DNA from: Polyangium sp. y55x31
GTDB lineage: Bacteria; Myxococcota_A; Polyangia; Polyangiales; Polyangiaceae
Assembly: GCF_029946505.1 (NCBI RefSeq)
Contig: NZ_JARZHG010000018.1
Location: 124,001-188,000, forward strand
Reading direction: 5' to 3'
Length of the DNA stretch: 64,000 nt
Both the position numbers and the translations under genes were made by a program. The notes under the pieces were generated by a model. It saw only the letters and a program-made list of their open reading frames with translations. It ran no database searches and was not told where the DNA came from. Below, one piece after another: positions 47,988 to 57,091 of the stretch. Every line of letters starts with the position of its first letter. Within the stretch, counting starts at the first letter, position 1.

Positions 47988-49394
47988 CTACCCCGCCCCC
48001 GCCGCCGCCTCCAGCGCCGCCCGCAGCAGCGCCGAGAGCTCCGCCGGGATCGTCGGATCGAACTGCCCGATCAGCCCATCCGCTTCGAGCAGCATCACCT
48101 CCCCCGCCTCGCAATGCGCCTCGAGCGCCGCTCGTTCCGCTTCGCCCACGCGCACCACCGCCGCCGTCCCCGGCAACGACAGCGCCCATGTCGGCGCCAT
48201 CGTCTCGTCCGTCGGCAGCCCGATCACCGCCACCTCCACGCCTTCACCGAGCCGCAGCGTCCCGAGCGGGCGCGGCAGCGGCGCGCGGGACGTCGGCTCC
48301 GGCGCCACCACCACGTCCGTGATCCGACGCATCGAATACGCGAGCACCCCGAGCCGCTGCGGGCTCGTCGCCAAAATCAGCCGCGGCGGCGCCGAGAAGC
48401 CCGGACGCACGAGCCGCGTCGCCAGCGAACGCAGCACCGGGATCTGCTCCGGCGTCGCCAGCGGCGTCGTCAGCGTGGCGAGCGAGATCGTCCTGACCTT
48501 GCCGCTCTTCTTGAGCTGCCCGAGCGCGTCCAGGATGTCGAGGTCCGGACCGTCGATCTCGTCGAGCAGCTCGTCGATGCTGCGCGGCATCCGCAAGAGC
48601 TCGAAGATCCGACCCCGCATCGACGACGGGTCCGGCATCGACTCCGGGCCGTCGAGCAGGCCCGACAAGCTCGCGAGGTCCGACAGCGCGAACACCTCGC
48701 CCTCGGGCGAAAGGCTCGCGCGGCGCTCGTTGAGCTCGTCGACCTGCCGCATCGCCTCCATGAGCAGCATGTTCGTGGAGGCCTGGATGCGGCGCGCGCT
48801 CGGCGGGTCGCCCGGCGAGAACGCGAAGCGACCCCGCCGCTCGGCGAGCAGCCGGTAGAGCGCTCGTTCCCCCGTCCGACGGCTGAAGCTCGCGTCGACG
48901 ATCTGCCCCTCGGCGAGCTTCACCTCGCCCGGGCCCCGCGTCGTCGTGATGCTCAGCGTCCCTGACCGGCGGTTCATCGCCAGGAGCTGCAGCATGTCCA
49001 CGAGCGGCACCTGCTCCAGGTCGCCACGGATGTCCTGCGGCAGCGGCGGCCGCGACACGCGCCGCGACACCTCCGTGATGCGCGAGACGATCTGGTCGAC
49101 GTCGACCCGCATCACCTCGTCTTGTTCGAGCTCGCCGTCGCCGAGCTTGTCGACGAGGAACAGCACCGGGATGTCGGCGAGCTCGGCCTTCTCCTTGAAG
49201 GCCTCGCGCACGCTGCCGCCGCGCTCGGGGGCGCGCGGGACGAGCAGCACGTCGGGGCGGGCCTGGTAGGCCTGCTCGAGCGCGCTCTCGGCGCTGTTCG
49301 CGTTCGCCACCACGAGGCCCATCGCGCGCAGCGCGGAGGCGAGCGCGCCGAGCGCGTCGACATCGGAGTCCACGAGGAGTACGCGTCGCGACAT
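47988..49394 (-). CDS. Receiver-like plus DUF4388 regulator (pseudo-receiver)
   Basis: This 468-residue protein starts with a receiver fold (RRVLLVDSDVDALGALASALRAMG) but lacks the usual phospho-Asp: the strand reads DVLLVPRAPE. A DUF4388-type domain (about 120-200, LVDMLQLLAMNRRSGTLSITT) and a C-terminal alpha/beta domain follow. Pseudo-receivers can act by protein contact. It lies 9 bases downstream of a longer receiver/GGDEF gene. Function: probable output or scaffold in a signalling pathway. Confidence 0.78.
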   Translation of the reverse strand: MSRRVLLVDSDVDALGALASALRAMGLVVANANSAESALEQAYQARPDVLLVPRAPERGGSVREAFKEKAELADIPVLFLVDKLGDGELEQDEVMRVDVDQIVSRITEVSRRVSRPPLPQDIRGDLEQVPLVDMLQLLAMNRRSGTLSITTTRGPGEVKLAEGQIVDASFSRRTGERALYRLLAERRGRFAFSPGDPPSARRIQASTNMLLMEAMRQVDELNERRASLSPEGEVFALSDLASLSGLLDGPESMPDPSSMRGRIFELLRMPRSIDELLDEIDGPDLDILDALGQLKKSGKVRTISLATLTTPLATPEQIPVLRSLATRLVRPGFSAPPRLILATSPQRLGVLAYSMRRITDVVVAPEPTSRAPLPRPLGTLRLGEGVEVAVIGLPTDETMAPTWALSLPGTAAVVRVGEAERAALEAHCEAGEVMLLEADGLIGQFDPTIPAELSALLRAALEAAAGAG

Positions 49395-49403
49395 GGCCTT
49401 CCC

Positions 49404-51203
49404 TTATCCGATCACCCGCACGCCCGCGGCCCGCCCGAGTCGCTCCGCCAGCACGTCGGCGAGCAGCGGATCGGCCGCGTGCGCGCCCCGCAAGAGCCCG
49501 TCGTCGTTGCGCGCGACGAGCGCATAAGCCCCGTGCTCGGCGATGATCGCCAGCGCCTCGATCCGCTCGCAGCCCGGCACGGCTCGTAGATCGAGCGCGT
49601 GGAGCGCGATCTTGTCCGCCTCGTGCCCCAGCGCCGAGCGCACCGCCGCGCCGAGACAAAGGTCCGCGTGATTCGTCACCACGATCGTCGCCGCCCCGCC
49701 ACGCAGCGCGTCCGCCACGACCGACTGCGCGAGCGTCTGCGCCTCGGTCGTCCCGAGCTCGATCGGCCGCACCGCCGACGTCTGCCGCGCCGGCGCCGCG
49801 TTCACCGTCTCCCAGATGAGCATCTCGAGCAGGTCCGGCACCGTGTTCGACTCCGGGTCGAGCCTGTGCACCACCGACGTCTTGCTCGCCTCGGCGCGCA
49901 GCCGCGCGACCCGCAGGAGCTTGCCGAGGTCTTGCCCATCGTGCGGGAAGGCGGCGGCGCCGACGAGCAGCGCCCGGCTCGACGCCGACTTCTCCCCGGT
50001 CCCGAGCCGCGCGATGCGACGCCGGACCGAGTGCGCGCCGAGGCCACTCGTCTCGGGGAGCAGCAGGTGGAACTCGTTCTCGTCGACGCGGGCGAGCACG
50101 TCCGTGTCGTGCACCGTCGCGAGCAGCCGGTCGGCGTATTCGGTCGGCGAGAGCGCCGGCTGCCCGGGAATCGGCTCGTACACCATCGTCACGATCGCGA
50201 ACCGCCGGTTGTACCGCCGCGCGCGCCCGATCTCCCGACCGGCCACGTCGACGTAATACGCGAACGAATACGCGCTCGACGTCGGGTCCTTGATGGCCGC
50301 GCCTCCACGGGCGGCGCGCTCGCGCTCGGCGAGCATGGCGATCGCGGTCGCGGCCACGTTCGCGAGCAGCCGGATGATCCCATCGATCGGCGGATCGGCG
50401 CCGGGCTCGGCGGGGACGCGGGGCTTGTCCTCGTCGAGCAGCACGTACCCGGCCGCGACGTTGCGCGAGCCGAGCGGCACGGCGAGCAGGCGGCGCGGAG
50501 AAGCGAACGTATCGAGGATGTGCTTCTCGGTGCCGACCTGGGGCGCGCTGTCGAGCCCGGGGCTCGCGGCGCCGAGCACGAGCTCGTCCGGCACCGTATC
50601 GCTGGCCAGGTACACGACGGCGCCCTTCGCGCCCGTCACCTCCACGAGGATCTCGACGAGCTCGCGCGCGGCGCTCGTCCGGTCCGGCGCCTCCGCGATC
50701 TCGGCGATGCGTGCAATCCACCCCGTCGCGCGCGCGCTCACGGCGGCGGCGCGCTCCAATCGATCCCGCTCGGCGCGCTCGACCAGCCGTTGCTTGATGC
50801 CCCAGACCGAGCTCAGGACGTCGTCGCCCGAGAGCGGCATCAAGAGCAGCCCCGACGCGCCGAGCGACACTGCGCTCGCGGCGGCGTCGAGGTTCTTCTT
50901 CGTCGCCAGCGTGACCACGTTGATGTCCGGCACGAGCGCCTTGAGGTGGTGCACCAGGGAGAGGCCTGCGCCGTCGCCGATCCCGAGCTCCACGAAGGCG
51001 ATGTCCGGCGCCTCGGCGGTCGCCATCATGAACGCCTCGGAGAAGTCGGCCGTCACGAGCACCTTGTCGAAGCGCAAGACGCGCGGAAGGAGCTCGCGCA
51101 CGGCGGCGTCCTGCGCGATGCACAGCACGGTGATCGCGGGCACGCCGGCCCGATCGAGCGGCCTACGGCGCGACGCGGGGATCGGCGGCATGGAGTTCAT
51201 CAT
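49404..51203 (-). CDS. Receiver-GAF-GGDEF-like signalling protein, degenerate
   Basis: This 599-residue protein has a receiver-like N-terminus (FVELGIGDGAGLSLVHHL, the phospho-Asp replaced by Glu), a coiled segment, a GAF-like domain, and a GGDEF-like domain where the signature reads VDENEF. So it probably does not make c-di-GMP. ATG 51203 overlaps the dapF stop (ATGA). It is in a coupled run with dapF and DUF167. Confidence 0.75.
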   Translation of the reverse strand: MMNSMPPIPASRRRPLDRAGVPAITVLCIAQDAAVRELLPRVLRFDKVLVTADFSEAFMMATAEAPDIAFVELGIGDGAGLSLVHHLKALVPDINVVTLATKKNLDAAASAVSLGASGLLLMPLSGDDVLSSVWGIKQRLVERAERDRLERAAAVSARATGWIARIAEIAEAPDRTSAARELVEILVEVTGAKGAVVYLASDTVPDELVLGAASPGLDSAPQVGTEKHILDTFASPRRLLAVPLGSRNVAAGYVLLDEDKPRVPAEPGADPPIDGIIRLLANVAATAIAMLAERERAARGGAAIKDPTSSAYSFAYYVDVAGREIGRARRYNRRFAIVTMVYEPIPGQPALSPTEYADRLLATVHDTDVLARVDENEFHLLLPETSGLGAHSVRRRIARLGTGEKSASSRALLVGAAAFPHDGQDLGKLLRVARLRAEASKTSVVHRLDPESNTVPDLLEMLIWETVNAAPARQTSAVRPIELGTTEAQTLAQSVVADALRGGAATIVVTNHADLCLGAAVRSALGHEADKIALHALDLRAVPGCERIEALAIIAEHGAYALVARNDDGLLRGAHAADPLLADVLAERLGRAAGVRVIG

Positions 51204-52057
51204 GACGAAATCGCGCCCCACGATGGAGGAGCCGCCCGGCCTGGGCCAAGGCCCAAGCTCGTTTCCCACGTCCCGCGGAACACCCGCCGCGCCGGCCCCT
51301 TCATGCGCAGGGCCCGCGCCTCGTCCACCGTGATCTCGAGCGGCCCGCCCGGCAGAAACACCTCGATCGGCGCGCCTCTCCGGGCCCGCCCCTCTTCACA
51401 CGCCGCCGCTGCCACCGCGCACGCGCCCGTCCCGCAGGCGAGCGTCCGCCCCACGCCGCGCTCCCAGACCGTCACACCGATCCGCGTCTGCGCCCCTTCC
51501 CCGAGCATCCGGCAAAACTCCACGTTGATCCCTCCCGCCGGCGCCGTCGCCACCGTCGGCCCCACCCGATCGATCTCTTCCTCCGTGTACGGCTCGAACG
51601 TGATCGCGTGCGGATTGCCCACATCGACCGTCGCGAACCCGTGCTTCCGCCCCTCGGCCTCCACGTCGAGCCTCGGCCCCATCTTCGCGTGACCCATGTC
51701 CACGGTCACGTCGTAAAGCCCGGAGCTCCTTCGCTCGATGGCGCAGGGCTTGTCGCCTGCGTCCGTGGCGATCACCATGGACAGACCCTCGGCGCCCGTT
51801 CGATCGGCCAGGAACGCGGCCACGCACCGCAGCCCGTTGCCGCACATCTCCGGCCGCGACCCGTCTGCGTTCAGCACGACCATGCGCGGCGTCGCTCCGC
51901 CGATCACGAGCAGCACGCCGTCGCCACCGATGCCTCGATGCCTGTCGCAGAGCGCGCGAGCTTGCTCCGGCGTGATCGCATCCTCCGAGCTTGCTTCGAT
52001 CACGACAAAGTCGTTGCCGAGCCCTTCCCACTTCTCGAATGCGAGCGTACCGCTCAT
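51200..52057 (-). CDS. dapF: Diaminopimelate epimerase
   Basis: This 285-residue protein has both catalytic cysteines: EMCGNGLRC and LACGTGACAVA. It epimerises LL- to meso-diaminopimelate for lysine and peptidoglycan. ATG 52057 overlaps the DUF167 stop (ATGA), and its TGA overlaps the next start. The C-terminus is slightly longer than typical. Confidence 0.95.
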   Translation of the reverse strand: MSGTLAFEKWEGLGNDFVVIEASSEDAITPEQARALCDRHRGIGGDGVLLVIGGATPRMVVLNADGSRPEMCGNGLRCVAAFLADRTGAEGLSMVIATDAGDKPCAIERRSSGLYDVTVDMGHAKMGPRLDVEAEGRKHGFATVDVGNPHAITFEPYTEEEIDRVGPTVATAPAGGINVEFCRMLGEGAQTRIGVTVWERGVGRTLACGTGACAVAAAACEEGRARRGAPIEVFLPGGPLEITVDEARALRMKGPARRVFRGTWETSLGLGPGRAAPPSWGAISS

Positions 52058-52389
52058 CGCTTCGCCTTGCTGAAGAGCTCGCGCACGATCGTCGAGCTCG
52101 TGCCGTTGATCTCCAGGAGCTTGCTGCGGCTGCTCACGCCCACGAGGATGTTCACGTCGGCGCGGCGCACTTCGAGCACACGCGAAAGGAGCTTGCGCAG
52201 CTCCTCGTTTGCGGCTCCCTCGGCGGGCGGGGCGGTCAGCGCCACGTCGAGCGCGCCGTCGCGGACCCCGAGGATCGAACAGCGGGACGATCGCGGTCGC
52301 ACGTGCACGGAAAAGCGCACGGCGCCGGCGCGCTCGCTCATCTCGAGCCGCGCCCATTCCCCGGGAATCTGGTTCGTTGCTTTCGACAT
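52054..52389 (-). CDS. DUF167 (YggU) family protein
   Basis: This 111-residue protein has the DUF167 pattern RPRSSRCSILGVRDGALDVALTAPPAEGAANEEL and SRSKLLEI. A small cytoplasmic protein of unknown role. It is coupled upstream of dapF. ATG 52389; a later Met (MSERAG) at position 17 is an alternative. Confidence 0.85.
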   Translation of the reverse strand: MSKATNQIPGEWARLEMSERAGAVRFSVHVRPRSSRCSILGVRDGALDVALTAPPAEGAANEELRKLLSRVLEVRRADVNILVGVSSRSKLLEINGTSSTIVRELFSKAKR

Positions 52390-52496
52390 CGCGCGGTGGG
52401 CGCATCCTAGCGCAAACCGAGACGTCCATACCGTTCTTGAATTCGATCTTTCACCCGATCCTTTTGGGTCCTGCCTTCCTGTACTAGCGTGGGGGC

Positions 52497-53660
52497 ATGT
52501 CGCGACTTCGTTGGATGACGGCGGGTGAATCTCACGGCCCTTCCCTGGTGGCCATCGTCGAAGGCATCCCCTCCGGGATGCCCCTCCTCTCCGAGGACGT
52601 CGACCACGACCTCGCACGCCGCCAGCGCGGCTACGGCCGCGGCGGCCGCATGAAAATCGAGACCGACCGGGCCCAGCTCGTCGGGGGCGTCCGGGGCGGC
52701 GAGACCCTCGGCGGACCCATCGCCCTTCGTATCGACAACCGCGACCACGCCAACTGGACCGGCCGCATGGGCCCCGACCCCTTCCCCTCTCCGCCCGAGC
52801 CCCTCACCCGCCCCCGCCCTGGCCACGCCGACCTCGCGGGCGGCCTCAAGTACGACCGCAAGGACCTCCGCGACATCCTCGAACGGGCCAGCGCTCGCGA
52901 GACCGCCTCCCGCGTCGCCGTCGGCGCCGTCTGCCGCAAGCTCCTCTCCCTCCTTCACATCGACGTCTTCGCCCACGTCGTCTCCATCGGCCCGGTCACG
53001 GCCACCCTCCCGGACCTCCCCCTCTCCGAGCTCCGCACCCGCGCCCGCGCCTCCGACCTCGCCTGCGTCGACCCGGACGCCGAGGCCGCCATGCGCACGG
53101 CCATCCATGAAGCCTCCCATGCCGGCGACACCCTCGGCGGTGTCTTCGAGGTCATCGCCACCGGCCTCCCCCCTGGCCTCGGCAGCCACGTCCAGTGGGA
53201 CCGCAAGCTCGACGGCCGCCTCGCCCAGGCCCTCATGAGCATCCACGCCATCAAGGGCGTCGAGCTTGGCCTCGGCTTCACGGCCGCCACCCTCCGCGGC
53301 TCCCAGGTCCACGACCCCATCACCTACGACCCCACCCACCACTTCGACCGCCCCACCAACCGCGCCGGTGGCCTCGAAGGCGGCATCACCAACGGCATGC
53401 CCCTCGTCTGCCGCGCCGCCATGAAGCCCATCGCCACCCTCAAACGGGCCCTCCCCTCGGTCGACGTCCACACCAAAGAGCCCTTCGACGCCGCCCACGA
53501 GCGCAGCGACATCTGCGCCGTCTCCGCCGCCTCGGTCGTCGGCGAAGCCATGGTCGCCATCACCCTCGCGGACGCCGTCCTCGAGAAGTTCGGAGGCGAC
53601 AGCCTCGGCGAGCTTCGCCGCAACCTGGAGACGTACCGCGCCCAGCTCGCGGCCTACTGA
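52497..53660 (+). CDS. aroC: Chorismate synthase
   Basis: This 387-residue protein shows the family signatures: GESHGPSLVAIVEGIPSG at the start, RRQRGYGRGGRMKIE and the Arg-rich/flavin region SARETASRVAVGAVCRKLL. It makes chorismate from EPSP with reduced FMN. It is divergent from the DUF167 gene. A parS-like site begins seven bases after its stop. Confidence 0.96.
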   Translation: MSRLRWMTAGESHGPSLVAIVEGIPSGMPLLSEDVDHDLARRQRGYGRGGRMKIETDRAQLVGGVRGGETLGGPIALRIDNRDHANWTGRMGPDPFPSPPEPLTRPRPGHADLAGGLKYDRKDLRDILERASARETASRVAVGAVCRKLLSLLHIDVFAHVVSIGPVTATLPDLPLSELRTRARASDLACVDPDAEAAMRTAIHEASHAGDTLGGVFEVIATGLPPGLGSHVQWDRKLDGRLAQALMSIHAIKGVELGLGFTAATLRGSQVHDPITYDPTHHFDRPTNRAGGLEGGITNGMPLVCRAAMKPIATLKRALPSVDVHTKEPFDAAHERSDICAVSAASVVGEAMVAITLADAVLEKFGGDSLGELRRNLETYRAQLAAY

Positions 53661-53666
53661 CCGGGA

Positions 53667-53682
53667 CGTTTCACGTGAAACA
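53667..53682. promoter_or_regulatory. parS-like site 1
   Basis: CGTTTCACGTGAAACA: matches the ParB binding consensus TGTTNCACGTGNAACA except the first base; a perfect palindrome over GTTTCACGTGAAAC. Located just after aroC. Confidence 0.8.
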
Positions 53683-53692
53683 TCCCTCCTGA

Positions 53693-53805
53693 GAACCTCC
53701 GAGGTTACCTTCGAGCTTCGCGCAGCACTGCGAACCGACCCCGAGGTTACCTTCGAGCTTCGCGCAGCACTGCGAACCGACCTCCGAGGTTACCGGGCGG
53801 CATCT
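53693..53805. repeat. Short array of 42-43 bp repeats (left cluster)
   Basis: Two full copies of the unit GAGGTTACC...TTCGCGCAGCACTGCGAACCGACC plus a terminal half ending GAGGTTACCGGGCGGCATCT. Each copy carries the hairpin CGCAG-CA-CTGCG. The same end sequence (TTACCGG-S-CGGCATCT) closes the right cluster. The gap 53661-54077 otherwise holds parS-like site 1 and no gene. Confidence 0.8.
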
Positions 53806-54077
53806 GCTCATGTCCAACCCCACCCCAACCGCGGAGGCATGGTCCTGCGCTGGAAGATACTCGTCATCGCGGCCCCGACGTTCATCCCCGAGGGGCGGGG
53901 ATCGAGGGCGCTCACGCGTGAACGACCGTGACGCCGGTCAGGTCCACTCGACAGTCGTCCAAGCCGTACCAGGAGATGATTGTAGCTGGTCGGATACAGA
54001 TCGACGCGCGGTGTGGGTTGCAATGGGCTCCTCTTGCGGCGCGACGAGGGCCGACGGCGAAAACAAGGGAGGTCGTC

Positions 54078-54356
54078 ATGAAGCTCGCGAAGATCGCGGC
54101 GCTCATTGCCGTCGCCGTCGCACCCGTGGCCTTCGGATGCGCGGCGAGCGTGGAGGATCCGGCGGCGCAGGCGGATGAAGCCCTGGTCGCCACCCGCGCC
54201 TCGGAGGATCCCGCGGTGGCTTGCATGCAAGGCGGTGATCCCGCGTGCATCGCTACCTGCAAGCGCTTGGGGAGCCAAACCGGCTTCTGCATAGGAACCC
54301 CCATCGGGTGGGTCTGCTTCTGCCAGCCCCCCGTCCCGTCCGCCCCCCCCCAGTGA
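54078..54356 (+). CDS. Small secreted six-Cys peptide, defensin-like (CS-alpha-beta) cysteine pattern
   Basis: This 92-residue precursor has an N-terminal signal peptide (ending about VAFGC) and a 34-residue mature core with six cysteines: Cys49, 57, 61, 71, 80, 82. The spacing C-x7-CxxxC-x9-C-x8-CxC, with Gly-Phe-Cys before the fourth Cys, is the CS-alpha-beta defensin signature (CxxxC, GxC, CxC). Defensin-like peptides have been described in myxobacteria. A lipoprotein reading via Cys21 is also possible. ATG 54078 follows GGGAGG. It is flanked by the repeat arrays and parS sites. Confidence 0.65.
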   Translation: MKLAKIAALIAVAVAPVAFGCAASVEDPAAQADEALVATRASEDPAVACMQGGDPACIATCKRLGSQTGFCIGTPIGWVCFCQPPVPSAPPQ

Positions 54357-54447
54357 TCCCCGCGCGTAGCCGGGCCGGGGTGCACAACGGCGGATGTCCG
54401 GGCAGCGCCGGGCCGGGAAAGCCACCTCGGGTCCACTCGACATTCGT

Positions 54448-54516
54448 CACTCCACCTCGACAAATTCGCCGCCCGCGCCCCGGTCTACGCCGAGGCCCAT
54501 GCCCACCTTCGGACCG
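54448..54516. pseudogene. Scrambled fragment of aroKB leader and coding DNA
   Basis: Bases 54448-54465 repeat the aroKB leader (55334-55351), and are directly joined to 54466-54516, which repeats 51 bases inside aroKB (55815-55865) with one mismatch. The 463 bases between these in the real locus are missing. This is a deleted partial copy and cannot encode an enzyme. It leads straight into the repeat array. Confidence 0.85.
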
Positions 54517-55004
54517 CGAACCGACCTCGAGGTTACCTTCGAGCTTCGCACGGCATCGCAAACCGACCTCGAGGTTACCTTCGAGCTTCGCGCAGCACTG
54601 CGAACCGACCTCGAGGTTACTTTCGAGCGTCGCACGGCATCGCAAACTGACCTCCGAGGTTACCTTCGAGCTTCGCGCAGCACTGCGAACCGACCTCGAG
54701 GTTACTTTCGACCTTCGCCCGGCATCATAAACCGACCTCCAGGTTACCTTCGAGCTTCGCGCAGCACTGCGAACCGACCCCGAGGTTACCTTCGAGCTTC
54801 GCGCAGCACTGCGAACCGACCCCGAGGTTACCTTCGAGCTTCGCGCAGCACTGCGAACCGACCTCGGAGGTTACCTTCGAGCTTCGCGCCGCACTGCGAA
54901 CCGACCTCGAAGGTTACCTTCGAGCTTCGCCCAACATCGCAGACCGACCTCCGAGGTTACCTTCGACCTCCGCCCCACACCGCGAACCGACCTCCGAGGT
55001 TACC
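54517..55004. repeat. Tandem array of 42-43 bp hairpin repeats (right cluster)
   Basis: Eleven full units of 42 or 43 bp plus a terminal half. Consensus is CGAACCGACCTCGAGGTTACCTTCGAGCTTCGCGCAGCACTG in structure: GGTTACC near the middle and CGCAG-CA-CTGCG hairpins at the ends. Units of both 42 and 43 bases break any single reading frame, so it is non-coding. The surrounding gap 54357-55378 has no gene; the rest of it is the 55069 inverted repeat. Confidence 0.85.
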
Positions 55005-55068
55005 GGCCGGCATCTTTCCAACCCCACCTCTTCCCCGGACCTGGGGCCTCGTCCCATAGCTGGACGGG

Positions 55069-55314
55069 GCCGGGGGCGATGGGCGGCGTGAGGTCGGGGG
55101 GGCTGGGGGGGAACCCGTTGTTTGAGCGAGCCACGCCCCCCGCCTCGAAACCCCACACCCCAACCCTCACCCACGTGACCTAGCCGGGAGGCGACACCCA
55201 TCCCCTCCCGGGTCTTGCCGAAACCTCGACCTGGCACCGGTTCGACCGGCGTGGCTCGCGAGTTCGGGTGGGGCCCCCAGCCCCCCCGACCTCACGCCGC
55301 CCATCGCCCCCGGC
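55069..55314. repeat. Large inverted repeat with 41-bp perfect arms
   Basis: Arms 55069-55109 and 55274-55314 are perfect reverse complements (41 bp), with imperfect pairing continuing inward to about 55135 and 55247. Total span 246 bp upstream of aroKB. No target-site duplication was seen and no ORF inside has protein character, so an immobile structural repeat or a MITE-like element are both open. Confidence 0.75.
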
Positions 55315-55378
55315 GCCCCCGCACCTGGGCACACACTCCACCTCGACAAATCCCCTCCCCCATCGAATCGTAATCCCC

Positions 55379-57010
55379 ATGCCTCCGCTTCCCGTTACCC
55401 AGCCTCGCCCCCAGCATCCCCTCCTCCTCAGCGGGCTCATGGGCTCCGGCAAATCGACCATCGGCCCCCTCGTCGCTGCCCAGGCCGGCGTCCCTTTCCT
55501 CGACCTCGACGCTGTCATCACCCAGAACACCGGCCGCTCCGTTGCAGCCCTCTTCGCCGAACCCGGCGGTGAACCTGCCTTCCGCGCCCTCGAGGCCGAA
55601 ACCCTTCGCGGCCTCCTCGCCTCGCCCGAGCCTCGTGTCATCGCCCTCGGCGGCGGCACCCTCCTCGACCCCGACCTCCGCGCATTCGCCCTCGCGCACG
55701 CGCACATCGTCACCCTCACGGCTCGACCCGACACCCTCGCCGCGCGCACCGCCGCCCCCGGCCGACCCCTCCTCGACGAAGCCCCCGACCGCCTCCAGCG
55801 CCTCCGCAGCCTCCTCGCCGCCCGCGCTCCGGTCTACGCCGAGGCCCATGCCCACCTTCGGACCGACGATCGCTCCCCGGCCGACATCGCCGATGCCGTC
55901 CTGCAAGCGTGGCTCGACCCGACCCTCGTCGTCCCGCTCGGCGCTCGTTCCTACCCGGTTCGACTCACCCACGACGCCCCGCGCACCCTCGCCGAGGTCG
56001 CTCGTTCCCTCGCGCCTTCCGCTGTCTTCGTCGTGACCGATGAGAACGTCGCGCCCATCGCCCTCGACCCGGTCCTCGATGCTCTCCGCGCCACGGGCCT
56101 CCGCGTCCCGGCCACCGTCGTCCTTCCGCCCGGCGAGACCCACAAGCAGATGCCGGCGATCGAGCGCATCCTCGCTGCCCTCGTCGAGTCCGGCGCTGAC
56201 CGCGAGTGCCTCGTCGTCGCCCTCGGCGGTGGTGTCGTCTCCGATGTTGCCGGGTTTGCCGCGTCCCTCCTCCTGCGCGGCGTCCGATGGGTCGCGATGC
56301 CCACCACCTTGCTCTCGATGGTCGATGCGGCCGTGGGTGGAAAGACCGGCGTCGACCTCGGCGTCGCCAAGAATGCCGTCGGCACCTTCCACCAGCCCTC
56401 GGCCGTGCTCATCGACCCGGCGCGCGTCCAGACCGAGTCCACCCGGGCCTACGTCTCCGGCCTGGCCGAGGTCGTCAAGGCAGCCGCCATCGCTGACCCT
56501 TCCCTCTTCGAGCTCGTCGGCCGCGAGCGTGAGCGTGTCCTCGCCCGCGACCTCGACCTCGTTCGGCAGATGGTCCTCGGCGCCGTCGGCGTGAAGACCG
56601 CGATCGTCATCCGGGACGAGCGTGAGTCCGGCGACCGCGTCCTCCTCAACTTTGGCCACACCATCGGGCATGGCCTCGAAGCGGCTGGCGCGTATACCCG
56701 CCTCACCCATGGCGAGGCCGTCTCGCTCGGCATGATCGCCATCCTGCGCGTCGGCCGTGCCCTCGGCGTCACCGACCCTGAGGCGGCCACGCGTATCGAG
56801 CGCCTCCTCGTCGACCTCGGCTTGCCCACGGACCTCACGCGCGAGCCCATCGACGAGGCGCTCCGCTTGGCTTCCCTCGACAAGAAGCGCACGGCTTCCG
56901 GGATTCGGGTCGTCCTCCTCGAAGGCCTTGGGCGACCTCGCATCGAGCTCCTCTCGCTCGAGGCCTTGGGGCGCCTCCTTCATGCGGGCATGCAAAGCGT
57001 TTCCGTCTGA
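55379..57010 (+). CDS. aroKB: Fused shikimate kinase / 3-dehydroquinate synthase
   Basis: This 543-residue protein has an N-terminal shikimate kinase (about 1-175; P-loop GLMGSGKST, DLDAVI, GGGT) and a C-terminal dehydroquinate synthase (about 180-540; GGGVVSDVAGFAAS, PTTLLSMVDAAVGGKTGVD, NFGHTIGHGLEA). The two activities are the second and fifth of seven steps from DAHP to chorismate, the last of which is aroC upstream. ATG 55379 follows the CTCCACCTCGACAAAT leader that is also found in the scrambled copy at 54448. Confidence 0.95.
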   Translation: MPPLPVTQPRPQHPLLLSGLMGSGKSTIGPLVAAQAGVPFLDLDAVITQNTGRSVAALFAEPGGEPAFRALEAETLRGLLASPEPRVIALGGGTLLDPDLRAFALAHAHIVTLTARPDTLAARTAAPGRPLLDEAPDRLQRLRSLLAARAPVYAEAHAHLRTDDRSPADIADAVLQAWLDPTLVVPLGARSYPVRLTHDAPRTLAEVARSLAPSAVFVVTDENVAPIALDPVLDALRATGLRVPATVVLPPGETHKQMPAIERILAALVESGADRECLVVALGGGVVSDVAGFAASLLLRGVRWVAMPTTLLSMVDAAVGGKTGVDLGVAKNAVGTFHQPSAVLIDPARVQTESTRAYVSGLAEVVKAAAIADPSLFELVGRERERVLARDLDLVRQMVLGAVGVKTAIVIRDERESGDRVLLNFGHTIGHGLEAAGAYTRLTHGEAVSLGMIAILRVGRALGVTDPEAATRIERLLVDLGLPTDLTREPIDEALRLASLDKKRTASGIRVVLLEGLGRPRIELLSLEALGRLLHAGMQSVSV

Positions 57011-57091
57011 ACCCTGCGGATCTTTGCCGGCTTGGCGGCTTTCTCGATACACTGACGGTTGACCTCAGGCGTCGAGGGAGGCTCCTCCACC

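Noticed and set aside
54394..55059. A 221-residue frame across the tandem repeats that seems to encode a repeated NRPRGYLRASRSTA-like peptide
   Set aside because: Units are both 42 and 43 bp so the frame shifts between copies, the composition is Arg-rich noise, and no start signal was found. Treated as non-coding repeats.
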